DNA of 64,000 nt, taken from assembly GCA_013420905.1 (NCBI GenBank), contig JAAXNY010000013.1, forward strand, positions 434,001 through 498,000. The letters are read 5' to 3'. The position numbers and the translations under genes are program-made. This DNA comes from Collybia mongolica. Its lineage: Eukaryota > Basidiomycota > Agaricomycetes > Agaricales > Clitocybaceae. The notes under the pieces are model-generated. The model was not told where the DNA came from and made no database searches. It saw only the letters and a program-made list of their open reading frames with translations. Shown here one piece after another: positions 22,201-33,500 of the stretch (within the stretch, counting starts at the first letter, position 1; each line of letters opens with the position of its first letter).

Positions 22201-23297
22201 AAAAAACCAGCCCAGGCGCCTTCCAAACGCAGCGGAGGCAGGAAGCGTATGGAGGAAATCTGGCCGCTGGACGAAGTAGACTCGTATTGCCACCAATGCA
22301 GACACAAAAGTTTGGTCATGAAGCTCACATGTGAGGACTGCACCAAAAAGTTTTGTGTCCGATGCTTGACCACGAGGTTTGTTCAATTCTCCCTGATAAC
22401 TGCGGCTTCAGGAGTTCAGTCTGATATCCCCTCAGGTATGGTGAAAGGCCAGAATCCTATGATCCCCTCGCCGACTTTATGTGCCCGTTCTGTGATGACG
22501 CTTGTACCTGCGACGTTTGCACGCGAAAACGGGGCGGCACGTATAACCGAATCAAATCTGTCCGCAAAGCAAGTGGGTCGCAGGGACCGCGCACCAGCCC
22601 CAATCTGGGTAAGGCAAGGCCACATCAACCTCAACCGGACGTCCCTCATAAAGCAACCGCCATTTCGGGGCCGATAATGTATTGGGCGGCGATGTACGAC
22701 TTGACAGGCCAGAAGATCGGGACCGCGTTTGTTAGTGGTGATGGCAAAGAAGACGTTGTAATGGTTCGCCGTCGGGAGTCCCTTCTACGCCGGCGTGTGT
22801 TCGTAGGGGCTGTCCAACCGTCGTGGGGTCTTGGGAAGTCGCCAATCGTCAGGGACTTGGAGCCACTTGTCTCGAGAAACCCAGAGTCCAGCGGGAAGCG
22901 CCTGCGGGAGTATGTTGGGAACAGGGCGATTCTCTCTTTTCCGGTTGCTGCGTCTGTCCGAGTTGATCCAGCTTTTGTTGAAGGCGATGGGACCAGTAAA
23001 TTCCCAATGGTCTCCATTTCCGATACTGATGATGAAGGCGCTGAGGATACCCTTTCATCACCCTTATCATCATTATCGTCATTAAACGAATCCGACAACG
23101 AAGGCGGTGAAGGCGAGTGTCGTAAATGGCTTGTGGTTGATGAGTCTGATTTTGGGATCGCTGTGCAGGGGGGACTTGACCGCTTTCTTGAAAAGGGACC
23201 TGGTGTTGGCTTCTCGTCTGATAGTCTTGAAGATCTCGATGTTGTTCGTGCCATTACTCTGGCCTTGAGAGCATGTGGGGTAGCCGTCCAGGTCTAA
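19205..23297 (+). CDS. Nuclear protein with C-terminal zf-4CXXC_R1 zinc-finger domain, 5 exons
   Basis: Exons 19205-19450, 19515-19835, 19891-19944, 19996-22376 and 22436-23297 join in frame to 1287 aa. The N-terminal 950 residues are Ser/Pro-rich and probably disordered, with basic patches (RKKKRPH, KKKHPAKKP). At about 970-1030 a cysteine-rich module appears: YCHQCRHKS, CEDCTKKFCVRCLTTRYGE and, across the last intron, DFMCPFCDDACTCDVCTRKRG. This is the pattern of the zf-4CXXC_R1 family (R1/CDCA7-like, Pfam PF10497), which in animals and plants comprises nuclear DNA-binding or chromatin factors. An acidic, Ser-rich segment follows near residue 1180. I infer a chromatin or transcription regulator; the exact role is unknown. 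The first exon boundary (GTCAAA donor) is the weakest part of the model. The gene is convergent with the GMC oxidase, with about 170 bp between the stops. Confidence 0.85.
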
Positions 23298-23467
23298 ATT
23301 CACCATTAGCTATCATACTAGACATACTCATACCGCGATTGGTTAATTCTTCCCCTGATGTTCTGTACATATGGGATATGGACCCGATGTTTATTTTTAT
23401 ATTTGAACAAACCACTACCTATCTGTATCGTATTGATATCACCAATGTATATTCTCGAACAACAAAA

Positions 23468-25760
23468 TCATCGCCAATGTTCTTTAATCAGATCTGCAGC
23501 TCGTTCAGCGACCACATATGCCGGTCCTTGGGTATGGGCCGCAGGTACGATAGGCTTGTTCGAGAAAGGGGTTAACAGCTGATTCAGAAAAGAGACCAAG
23601 AAGACTCACCAGCACTGATGCATCGACGACACGTAACCCGGTAGTGCCTTTAACGAGGAGGTCCGGGTCAACTACGCCCCAGCTTGCACCCTTGGGAGAC
23701 ATTGCAGCTGTACCCACTGGATGGAAGATGGTAGCGGTGTTGGCATGAATATATGCATCCAGCTCGGCGTCACTCGTGACATTGGCAAGGTCACCGAATG
23801 GTGCTAAAACATAACCCTCCCATGCGCGCGCAGAGACGAACCGTTGGGCGCTGCGTACAGCATGACGCATAACGAAAACATCAAATTCAGATCCTAAAAG
23901 TCCAGGATCAATATTCGGAGGGTCAAAGGGGTTGTTAGAGGCCAATGTTACAGAGCCCCCTGGAAGTGCGAGAAGTGTTATTCAAACAATGGGCGAGAAG
24001 AGTGTATATCTAACTCACGAGATGCAGGGCTGACTACTGCTGTGATAACCGACAGGAAGTTACCCACTGGCGGCAGCATTCCGGGAATCATTCCATTCTA
24101 GGAAAATGTGTCAATGTTATGACGCGATGATACTGACTTGGAAAACTCACGACGAAAAGTAGCTCGAAGTGGGCAGTGTTCTTCCCAGATGCCGGGTCTT
24201 CGAAGCGTTCAAATATTGAGGAATTGTCAGGGAGACGCAGCCAAGCCAAATGGTCTAGGAGGGTATCAACAAGTGGCCCAGTCTCGGTCTTGTTCCATTC
24301 GTCAAAAAATGATGCAGCTAGGCTCGCGTTTCGCTCAGCAGCTTCGAAAGTGTCCGTCGAATTGACAAACCAGGAATTTGGCAGGAGTGGATGATCTGAC
24401 AGATTTCTGCCAACATCCGGGAGATGTAGAAGAGGTTTAATTCCAAGTTTGGTCAATGTATCCCTGTCTCCAATTCCGGAGTGCAACAGAATGTGCGGGG
24501 TTCCAACAGCACCTGCTGACAATATCACCTCTTTCGAAGCAGTAACGCGAAGTCGTGAGCCTGGATCCTCTCAATTATCCACCGAGATTAGCATGTACAC
24601 GTCGAATACTCACCAGTGAGACCTTGAACAAACTCTACTGTCTTGAACGGGACGCCTGTGTGGGTCCCTCCACTCGTTTGGAGCAGTCGAGTAACCCTAG
24701 CGTTGAGAAGGACATGCAAATTGGGTCGGTTGATGAAGTTTGGCCCCAAGTACGACGTTGCTGAACTGCTTCGCCGACCACCATTGACGGTCACTTGGAT
24801 CCAGCCTTCGAAGTTTACCGTTATTGACTGACTCGAGCTTGTCATAAAAGGGCATACCAACGCCAATATGATCGCCCGAATTCATGTCAATATTGAATGG
24901 AAACTCGTCGGACAGCTCTTCCGTGGTCCGAATAATCCTTGAATCGGTGGGGTGAGGGAAGCCGGCAAGACTGACAGAATTGATCCCCTGGGTGCTGTGA
25001 AGAAGAGGATTGAATTGTTCGGAAGTGTTGTGGTCATCGGCCGGTTCCACCCATCGTTCGTTCTAGAAATAGTCAACATGACTATAGGTAGGTGTTCCAA
25101 GGGCTTGGGCAGCCCTACCTTACGGAAGTAACTCTGAAGGTTATCCCAACCCCAGCCTTCGTCGTCCGTGATTGTTGCATAACGATTCCAATCCGATGAA
25201 GATCCACGTAGATATGCCATGAAATCTATGCGCGTATAAATGTCGAGATTATAATGGGAACTGTGGGACTCACTGACTGAACTCGTTCCACCTAGGAGAT
25301 GACCTCGTGGATAGGCAACGGACCTTCCATTCAGGCCTTCTTGGGGAGTAGTACTAAAGTTCCAGTCATACGGTGTGTTTGGTACCACGGAGGAACAGAA
25401 AAAGGGAACGATGGAGTCTAATACGCCTTCATTCCTAAAATTACGATTTTAGCGCCCACCCTTTCTTAATTATTTATCTGCTACCCACGATCCACCCGCT
25501 TCGATGACCAGGACTGAAAAATGGGGGTCTTCGGTCAAACGATTTGCCAAGGCATTACCAGCTGTGCCCCCTTGTATAAAACAATGTTATAACTAGGTAG
25601 ACATCCCAAAAACCGATTCCCACTGACCTCCAACAATGATAAAATCATAAATTGAATTTGGAAGCTTGTCGAAAGAAGAGTATAATCCCGCCTGTACCCC
25701 TGAGAAGGCAAGAGCCAACCAGACCACAAGTTTCGCGCTCGGGGATGCATAAAAACACAT
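23468..25760 (-). CDS. GMC oxidoreductase, aryl-alcohol-oxidase-like, secreted; 10 exons
   Basis: Exons on the minus strand: 25760-25628, 25570-25489, 25434-25274, 25225-25119, 25062-24858, 24805-24614, 24560-24151, 24097-24019, 23959-23610 and 23554-23468; total 601 aa. A signal peptide (MCFYASPSAKLVVWLALAFS) precedes YDFIIVGGGTAGN, the FAD-binding motif, split by intron 1. YPRGHLLGGTSSV is GMC signature 1; GWGWDNLQSYF and VILSAGAVGTPHIL (signature 2) follow. The C-terminus has FHPVGTAAM with the catalytic His at about 536, and PAAHTQGPAY with the second His at about 579. These enzymes oxidise aromatic or aliphatic alcohols to aldehydes with release of hydrogen peroxide, feeding lignin attack by peroxidases. 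Length is typical of aryl-alcohol oxidases. The gene is divergent from HAD copy A, with 393 bp between the starts. Confidence 0.93.
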
Positions 25761-26153
25761 TATAGAGATCCTGTATCATGACCATTGGTCCTATTGTTTT
25801 TATGGCCCAGAGGTCGTGGCAACTTCTGAGATCTCTGGTACCAAGTAGGATACATATGTGGAAATGAGTTCGGGAGCATTGCCGACGACCGCGCATCTTC
25901 TTCCCTCCTCCCACCCATAACGGCCTCAACCAAAACATGGTTATCCTGCCCCATATCAAATAATCCGCACCACAAGAAAACCTGCTTATTGTTTTTCTCC
26001 TTGGAGCCTGGAGAAGCGTGGCTACGCGTGGACAAAAGTGCCAAAAATGAACAGTGGTCACTCACGTTTCACAAATGGTTATTCATCATGGTACATTTGT
26101 CAAGATTCCCCTAACCTCCCTGTTTACATCTGCATATCCTCACGAAGGAAACC
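25761..26153. promoter_or_regulatory. Shared divergent promoter region of GMC oxidase and HAD copy A
   Basis: The 393-bp spacer separates two start codons facing away from each other. Its right part (from about 25880) is duplicated at about 31970-32253 in front of HAD copy B, with shared blocks such as GAAGCGTGGCTACGCGTG and AACAGTGGTCACTCACGTTT. No TATA box is certain. Confidence 0.5.
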
Positions 26154-27403
26154 ATGGACGGCATCGAGGCTCTCGTGTTCGACGTTCTTGGCACTGCGGT
26201 AGATTGGCGGAGTAGTGTGGAGCAAGAGCTCATGTCGCTGGGCAGGAAGTACTCCATTGGTAAGAAACAGGTCCCAAGAGACCAGCAGTTGATACTGAAT
26301 CTCGCTCTATCGTATTCAGATGCCGAAAATTGGAAGGAGTTCGCCCAGGAGTGGAGAACGGAATATATGACCAACACGTATGTCCGCATCTCATTAGTAG
26401 CTACTACTTTCGTCCACTAACAACTTAATAGTCGACGGCTTGCTGTTGAAGGTTCCACATCTTTTAATGTTGATCAAATGCACAGAGAGGTTCGCCAGTT
26501 ATTCCCTCGATTATATCCAGTTCCATCGACTACGATACATTAGATTTTGGACGGGATGTTGAAATCTCAACGATGGTGTCACCTTGGTGAAATGTGGGAT
26601 GACGTGGAACGCCAGAATCTTAACAATGTTTGGCATCGCCTAAACGGTTATCCTTTCCAAAATAAAAATGGTTCATGATCGTATGTTAATATTCGTCTTC
26701 AGGCTGGCCTGATACAACGGAGGGGCTTTACGCATTGAAAAAACAGAAAATTATCGCAACGCTTTCCAACGGCAACGTGAGGTTGTTAGCAGACATGGTA
26801 AGCTACACGGCGCATAGATACGCAACGATATTCACATTTTTTAGGCAAAGCACGCCGACCTTCCCTGGGATGTTATCTTCTCAACCGAGCTTTTTGACAC
26901 TTTCAAGCCAAATCCTAAAGCATACCAGGGCGCCATTCGTCACCTTTCCTTACCCCCAGAAAAGTGTGCCATGGTGGCTGCACACATCATCGATCTTCGA
27001 GCTGCTGCAAGCCAAGGGATGAAGACAATTTACGTAAACCGGCCCGACGAAGAGTGGGATCCAACCAACACGGTCAATAAGGAAGTTGACCTTGTCGTTG
27101 ATTCTTTCGTAGAATTGGCATCGATTCTCAGCGCCAAGTGAGAATCGTGGTGCCAGATGTGAACTGCTGGAGTCTGTCTCTATAATCTCTGCCCAGCTTG
27201 ATGGAACGAACGTGCAAATAAGTCACCGTTCCCCTTCGTTGCTGCTCCAGAGATTCTTTCGTGTTTCAGAATCTACTACACCGCTATTTTAACAAATTTG
27301 AAGAGGGTCGTTACAAATTGAAGAAGCATTTTCAAATACCCAAGACTCAAAAAATGGTCATTGATGTTCCGGCAAGAATTATTCTCTGTGAAATGATGGG
27401 TTC
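25880..27403 (+). repeat. HAD segmental duplication, unit A
   Basis: Promoter, all exons and introns, and about 250 bp of 3' flank are shared with about 31965-33500. Similarity stops abruptly at about 27404 (after GAAATGATGGGTT), where a fragment of the LanC gene begins on the minus strand. Confidence 0.8.
26154..27141 (+). CDS. Haloacid dehalogenase-like hydrolase, copy A, 6 exons
   Basis: Exons 26154-26259, 26320-26377, 26432-26489, 26544-26646, 26703-26797 and 26845-27141 give 238 aa. All HAD motifs are visible: VFDVLGTAVDW (motif I, nucleophile Asp at residue 10), ATLSNGN (motif II), FKPNPKAY (motif III Lys) and VAAHIIDLRAAASQG (motif IV region). The order and length match type II 2-haloacid dehalogenases, which hydrolyse 2-haloalkanoates; many fungal members have unknown substrates. 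Motif I has Leu where copy B and most relatives have Phe or Tyr (DVFGT). It is the near twin of copy B at 32254-33238, with the same exon lengths in the first five exons. Cytosolic location is inferred from the absence of a signal peptide. Confidence 0.92.
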
Positions 27404-27485
27404 CTGTCTCTGATACCATGGGCCGCGCCCAGGTACCTCGTCCCATCCCACGCCCACATGATGAGCGGGCCCGTCGTTTCATGTC
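27404..27485 (-). pseudogene. Orphan LanC-like gene fragment
   Basis: Read on the minus strand, about 70 bases match the end of LanC exon 2: a stretch coding for MWAWDGTRYLGAAHG-like residues (GTGGGCGTGGGATGGGAC...TACCTGGGCGCGG). No other part of LanC is found here. The fragment lies exactly at the edge of HAD duplication unit A and next to the inverted membrane-protein copy 3, so it marks a rearrangement breakpoint. Confidence 0.7.
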
Positions 27486-27899
27486 GAATACCTATTATGA
27501 ATCATTTCCTTCGCTGCTTGTTTTACCCTTCGTCTACCCCCCTCATCGTTCTCTCGAGCCGCCGTGCTGCTTCGTATGCCCGCCTCTACTGGCGACTTTC
27601 TTCGAGGAAAGACGTTATATTGGGTCGTGTGGAAGGATAGTTGCAACTCCAAGTGAGATGCGATCAAGTATGGACATCATCCTGAACTACCGACAGACAG
27701 CATGGATCGTTGCACAGCGGCATGTTTCCTCGTAATGTCTGGTTGACACCAAATTACAAGAACGTCGCCAAAGGAATCTACTGGATGATCTCCGAAGGTA
27801 TTTATGCTTCGACAGCCTTTAATTGACTTGGGGTACTCACAACATGGGTGAATTCCTGACGAGGTGGTATGAATAACTACTGTACAATCGGTTACGGGA
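27486..27899. other. Spacer between LanC fragment and membrane-protein copy 3
   Basis: Open frames on both strands have no recognisable family. The last 30 bases before 27900 are the conserved 3' flank of the membrane gene. Nothing else is supported. Confidence 0.4.
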
Positions 27900-30190
27900 C
27901 TACTCAGAAATGGCACAAGGACTAAACTCTAGGAGCATCTTCCCAACCATTACGAATCCTCCAATTGCAGGTGTTGCGTATATCAAGATGCCAAGATATG
28001 ACACGATAATACCTTCCCAGGGAATGGTAATGATGGACCTAGTTTCACTGAAGAATAGCCCAAGTGTAGCGAGAAATTGGTCGAAAACAAGCCATGACAT
28101 CATCCAAGCCCTCTCCGCATGTGTACTATGGCCGTTTTGGTATCTCGTGAGGAGGAATATGAAAACGTGTGGGAGAACGTTTAGCAGCACAATCGTGGGA
28201 GAAACCATGAATCCGTTGGGATCGCTGGACGCCAACGAGTTGTCATTACGAATGTCCATTTTATGTGTGTTGGTGGAAGCGCTGACATATAAGGTGAGGA
28301 CATTTTCTTCCTCTTCGTCATCATGAATCAGCAAAAACTGACTCATCACGCCATTCGCTTCAACATATAGGACAGTTTCTTTGCCTCTTGTCTCTGCTTG
28401 TAACATTGTGGCGGTGAACGTTTGCTTCCCGGATGTGAGAGCCCGCCGTCGTTTCCTCTCTTCCGAGATTGAGCTCATGTCGACGGACTTCTCCTCATCG
28501 AGTTCTGGTGTTGCCTCAACAATATTACTATGGCCTTCATCAGTAGCTGCAGCTGGCGCCCCCTCCCCACTGGTTTCTTTTGTGGGTTCCGTGATAGTAG
28601 GCAACGTTCCTACCTCCCCCGAAATCCTACTGCCAGGTCGCTGTTTCGCTTCATCCGATATCGCTGTCCGTAGGATGCCAAGGTGGGAATATTCACCAAT
28701 GATAGCAGTGACAATGAGGTTGACAAATGACATCAACGTGTAGGGGAACACTGACAGCCCAAAAGCTGCATACCCGTATCGTGTGAGCTGATCCCCCCGT
28801 GCTTGATAGATAGTGATAGTTGAAAAAACCAGCTGAGCCAAGGCAATAATCCCCTTCAGCCAGCTTCTAGAACGTGCAACGTGAATGTCATTTGGACGCT
28901 CAAGGAGAGCCATCAAAGCATTTAACTCTTCGATGGAGGGAATGGTCCAGTGATAACCTTCAGGAAGTTTACTTTCTCCATGAATATCGAAATTCTTGGT
29001 ATCCAATTTCGCCTTGGTCGACTCCAATCGAGTGCGAGTTGGGGAAGGACGAATATTTGTGGTCCGAAGATGAATAACTTCTAGCTTGACCTTGGTCGTT
29101 GGAAGCTCATCGCTAAAAGTTAAGACCAATCAATTGAAATCGGCGATATAAACTCAACGTTTCTAAATACCTGCCGATGTCTTCTGGGGGTTTGAAGTCT
29201 TCTGGTAAGCCAACAAATACATGTTCTGACTTGTGTTCAGCTGGCCGCCAGTCCGACGAACGTACTGCAACCATCATCGCTCCCTGAGCGATTGCATCTC
29301 CAACACTACCCCTGTCGCCCTGGGTCCAGTGATTGGACAAGAGCGCTATCGATCTCAATAGCCCCGCAAACGGATAAAAAATACAACCAAGCTGCATAAA
29401 AAGGGACCATCTCCAAGCTCCTCCTGGTACCGATGGAACGGTGAACGCATGGGAGACATAGTTTGCGAGAAAGAAAAATACGACAGTTTTAAAGTCAGCC
29501 AATTTGCAGTTGACTGGAGTGGCAGAAAAGATCGGCAATGCAGATGATGGATGAAGAATGGATAGCACCAAAAGGATGAAGATGCAGACGCGGATTTTCT
29601 GCACTGTTGAGAGTATTGTCATGGTCTCGATATTGGGTATCAGGATTTCGGAACTTGAATGCGCAAACTCATATTTAAGGAATTTGCCTGCATCATTGCA
29701 TGTCGAAGAAAGGCATGTTCGCCTTCCATACCTCCTGCCTCCGGTAATGCAGCGCTTATACGATATATATATATTTCATATAAGTTCCGAAAATCTCAGT
29801 GGGACGTCCCGGCGCCTCTCAACTCAGCTATCTATACACACCGTGACATCTTGACAGTCTGACAGGTAATAAACGCGCATTGATAACAACCGAAACACCT
29901 CAAAGACTGCATCACGATCGGAATGCGCCGATAAGTTCCACAGAATATCCCTGTTCGAGCATTATGATAAGAATAGTCTGATAAGAAGGGTCACCTATAT
30001 TACTAGATCTACTAGATCTATCATAATCCACAGAGTCAAGGATGACAAGAACCTGATGGAGGTGGTATTCCATGGAATGCATTCCATACTGATACATACA
30101 AATTTCCCCAATGGTTGGGTTTTGTTAAATTCGAGCAACTGGAGAGCGCTGGTAACACCTAAAAAGGTATTTGTATACACGCGATAGCAC
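27890..30190 (-). repeat. Segmental duplication unit 3 (inverted)
   Basis: The reverse complement aligns with 15090-17280 and the corresponding part of unit 1. It covers the membrane gene and about 500 bp of upstream DNA including the tandem AGATCTAGT motif. LanC sequence is absent at the expected position beyond 30190; only the orphan fragment at 27404-27485 remains, on the wrong side. Confidence 0.75.
27900..29622 (-). CDS. Multi-span membrane protein, copy 3 (intact), 2 exons
   Basis: Exons 29622-29171 and 29112-27900 (minus strand) give 554 aa. It has the same architecture as copy 2: N-terminal hydrophobic segment, VFFFLANYVSHAF, the intron after the FVGLPEDFKPPED region, AQLVFSTITIY and FGLSVFPYTLMSFVNLIVT, a shorter charged loop (only one GTLPTITEPTKE unit), then LLNVLPHVFIFLLT and YATPAIGGFVMVGKML. 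The 25-residue length difference from copy 2 lies mainly in that loop. No lesion is seen, so it is probably expressed. Function is unknown. The inverted orientation relative to copies 1 and 2 shows that this copy was rearranged after or during duplication. Confidence 0.8.
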
Positions 30191-30769
30191 ACTGTATGAC
30201 TTGTCGTCAAAATCCAGACTTCCGTGTTTCATTAGCATCACATTCCGTTCAGGGAGCTCAGACATCTCGGGTACCCGATACACACCAAACGACACGCACT
30301 CCCTTCCCACCAATTATCGCTCCGCGCCAAACCGTCGTATCCTAGCATCCCATCACAGCATCCCCATCCACAACAGCCGAGAAAGCCTGCACAAAACCAG
30401 CACCCTCACATACCACATTCCCTTCTTGCCGCGCGCCAGCAGCGAAGCACGACCATGGGCCGTCCAGGGGCCCGAGGTGGACGACCCAAGCATCTAAACC
30501 CAGACGGGCGTGCTCATTAAACGTAAAAATAACGTACTTCATGCTCTCGAGACACAATGCAGCGATATAGGGAGGCGGGTGATATCTAAGAGCCCAAGTC
30601 TGGAGGGGGGCAGGGGTACGGTGTTAAAATATAATATAGAAAAAAGAATTCAGTAAAAACGGACTGAGAAAAAGAAAATCAACCGTTCATGCATCTTCAA
30701 ATTACTATCACATAAAGTATCCATTACTAATAATTATCCTGCTGCAACGGAACAAAATCACTCGAGGCG
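29623..30769. other. Upstream region of copy 3 and unassigned sequence
   Basis: About 29623-30180 is the duplicated upstream block. Beyond it no gene is recognised; short open frames exist on both strands. A block at 30531-30600 resembles 13259-13330. Confidence 0.45.
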
Positions 30770-31740
30770 GAACTACGCACACCACGCGCGTCCCCCTTTC
30801 GTCATCATGTACGACGCCGCGCAAGACAAAGACCAAGGAGCGCACCGAGAAGTCCAATCACAGCAATCACGCCGACCACCGCGCCCACTGTCGCCCCATT
30901 CTCGTTGCCTTTGTACCGCTGTCCGCCGGGGGCGTCGTCGTGTCGCCGTCCGCGGAGTTGAGGTGGATGTTATCAGGGAGGGACGCATCTGGCCATTCCC
31001 GGCGATGACCATGGTGCCGTCGCTCAGGATGGGATTCATGGTGACGAACGGCAGCGCTGAGCTGGGCTGGAACGCATTGGGGTTCGGCAAGGCCTGCGCG
31101 ACGTGCAGCACGATCGAGCCGTCGCTCTTGACGGTGTACCTGTTATCGAGCTGCACGTACCACTGGCCCCATGTTCATCGCGTGCGTGGGGAAACCGCCG
31201 CGGACGGGCGAAACCACGGTAATGTCGGCGGGGGTTTTGGCTGAGCCGGAGTATGAGCTGGCAGAGATGGTAATGCACCCGTCACTGCCGTACGAAACGG
31301 TCTTGGGGATGCCGGTCAGGGCGGGGCGGACCTTGGCGCCAAAGCAGGGAGGGGTAGAAGATCTCAGATCTGTATTCCCTATTCGCGTCGACGTTGGCGT
31401 TGGATCCAGCAACGAGGACCGAGCCGTCGGGGAGGAGGATGGCAGATGAGTGATACAAGCGCGCGATGTTGCTCGTGCGTGCCGAGGCCCTTATTGGACC
31501 AGCGACTGCCTTTAGATGCGTTGGGGTTGTAAATAGCAGGCGCCGCTGCGAGCGACATTCTGAAGGGTATTTCACCATAGGTGTGCGTCTGGCCAGTGGA
31601 ATCACCATAGATCCTACAAGAGGGTGCCGAAACTACTGAAGAAAGGCCCAACAATCCAAAAGTGAGTGTATGTTGAACTTCTTGTTTTGGTTGCCAACTC
31701 ACCATATGGTCATGGTCATGGTCATCCACTCTAATTGTAC
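30770..31740 (-). pseudogene. Copper radical oxidase (glyoxal-oxidase-like) pseudogene, C-terminal half
   Basis: Minus-strand frames carry, in order, AAAPAIYNPNASKGSRW, ARLYHSSAILLPDGSVL (the Tyr-His copper ligands), SEIFYPS, FGAKVRPALTGIPKTVSYG, GGFPTHAMNMG (third His ligand) and the VLHVAQ...PNPN region, typical of glyoxal oxidases. These pieces lie in different frames. A tandem CACG repeat at about 31476-31484 shifts the frame before SNIARLYH; further shifts precede FGAKVRP (about 31350) and follow THAMNMG (about 31170), and another occurs near 30950. After the last shift a hydrophobic segment (GAVVGVIAVIGLLGALLG) predicts a C-terminal membrane anchor. The N-terminal half, with the Cys-Tyr cofactor cysteine, is missing. 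I infer a dead, truncated gene. Confidence 0.88.
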
Positions 31741-32253
31741 TCTAAAAGCATTGTCAGTAAGTTAAGGAGAGAGGGATTTAATGTAAGAATTCTGGCGTAC
31801 CCCCAGGATGTCTCGCCAACTTCTTTCTTAATTTATGAATGACATATCTTTCAATCATTATACACGATGTGATCATCCCCCAATCATTTTCCTAGTTGTG
31901 GTAGAGTGACAACGGATTTGAGGTCATGATGGTGGTGGTTGGAGAACAGGATTGAACTTAGGGTACCAATACCAGGGCCCTGAGTATTCGCCGGCGACCG
32001 TGCATCTTGTTCTCGACTTCCACCCATAACCGCCTCAACAGAAACATGGTTTTCCCGCCATATCAAATAAGCCACCGCTAGAAAACCTGCTTTTTATTTT
32101 TTTTTCATTGGAGAAGCGTGGCTACGCGTGAACAAAAGTGCCAAAAATGAACAGTGGTCACTCACGTTTGACAAATGGTTATTCATCATGGTACGTTTGT
32201 CGACATTCCCTTAACCTCCCTGTTGCCACTTGCATATCCTTACGAAGGAAACC
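31741..32253. other. Spacer and upstream region of HAD copy B
   Basis: No gene. From about 31965 it is the duplicated HAD promoter region. Confidence 0.5.
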
Positions 32254-33500
32254 ATGAACGGCATCGAGGCTCTCGTGTTCGACGTCTTTGGCACTGTGGT
32301 AGATTGGCGGAGTAGTGTGGAGCAAGAACTCATATCGCTAGGCAGGAAGTCTACCGTTGGTAGGAAGCAACTCCCAAAAACCTAACTATCGTTACTGAAC
32401 CTCGCTTCATCGTACTCAGATGCCGAAAACTGGAGGGAGTTTGCGCAGGAGTGGAGAATGGGATATATGACCAACGTGTACGTCCGTCTCGCTATTACTT
32501 TCATCAACTAACATCTTGATAGTCAGCTGCTTGCTGCTGAAGGTTCTACATCTTTCAATCTTGATCAATTGCACAGAGAGGTTCGTCATTTATCGCCTCG
32601 ATGATATTCGGTTTTACCAATTACGATACATTAGATTTTGGACGGGATGTTGAAATCTCAACGATGGTGTCACCTTGGTGAAATGTGGGATGACGTGGAA
32701 CGCCAGAATCTTAACAATGTTTGGCATCGCCTAAACGGTTGTCCATTCCAGAATAAAAATGGTTCATGATCGTGTTTTAAATATTCGCCTTCAGGCTGGC
32801 CTGATACGACGGAGGGGCTTTACGCATTGAAAAAGCAGAAACTCATCGCAACACTATCCAACGGCAACGTGAGGTTGCTAATAGACCTGGTAAGCTGACA
32901 TAACACATAGTTACGCATATAGACTCAATGATATTCACAATTTTCAGGCAAAGCACGCTGACCTTCCCTGGGATGTTATCTTCTCGACCGAACTTTTTGA
33001 CACTTTCAAGCCAAATCCTAAAGCATACCAGGGCGCCATTCGTCACCTTTCCTTACCCCCAGAAAAGTGTGCCATGGTGGCTGCACACATTATCGATCTT
33101 CGAGCTGCTGCAAGCCAAGGGATGAAGACCATTTATGTTAACCGGTCTGAAGAAGAGTGGAACTCATCGATCAATGAGGAAGTTGACCTTGTCGTTAGTT
33201 CTTTCGTAGAACTGGCATCGGTTCTCAGCGCCAAGTGATATTGTGGCCGGATGTGAAATGCTGGAAGTCCGTTTCTATAAGCTCCCTGCCCAGCTTGATC
33301 GAACGTGCAAATCTGTCACCGTTTCCCTTCGTTTCTGCTCCAAATATTCTTTCGTGTTTCAGAATCTACTACACCCCTGTTTTGAAGAGGCTTGTTACAA
33401 AACTGAAGATGCATTTTCAAATACCCAAAACTCGAAAAATGGTTATTGATGTTTCGGCAGAGATTATCCTCCGTGGAATGATGGGTTGCTGTCCAGTGAA
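31965..33500 (+). repeat. HAD segmental duplication, unit B
   Basis: Partner of 25880-27403. Shared 3' flank includes the CAGAATCTACTACACC and AAAAATGGT blocks up to about 33485. Confidence 0.8.
32254..33238 (+). CDS. Haloacid dehalogenase-like hydrolase, copy B, 6 exons
   Basis: Exons 32254-32359, 32420-32477, 32523-32580, 32635-32737, 32795-32889 and 32948-33238 give 236 aa. Motif I is VFDVFGTVVDW, motif II ATLSNGN, motif III FKPNPKAY and motif IV VAAHIIDLRAAASQG. It differs from copy A by scattered substitutions and two residues fewer near RSEEEWNSSINEE. All splice sites and the frame are intact, so both copies may be functional. Exon 4 through most of exon 6 is almost identical to copy A at the nucleotide level, whereas the first exons and introns differ more, which suggests gene conversion or uneven selection. 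Function as for copy A: hydrolase of the type II haloacid dehalogenase group, substrate unknown. Confidence 0.92.

Noticed and set aside
24840..24866. Frameshift in the GMC oxidase between two overlapping frames
   Set aside because: A short intron with GT donor at 24857-24856 and AG acceptor at 24807-24806 joins the frames cleanly.
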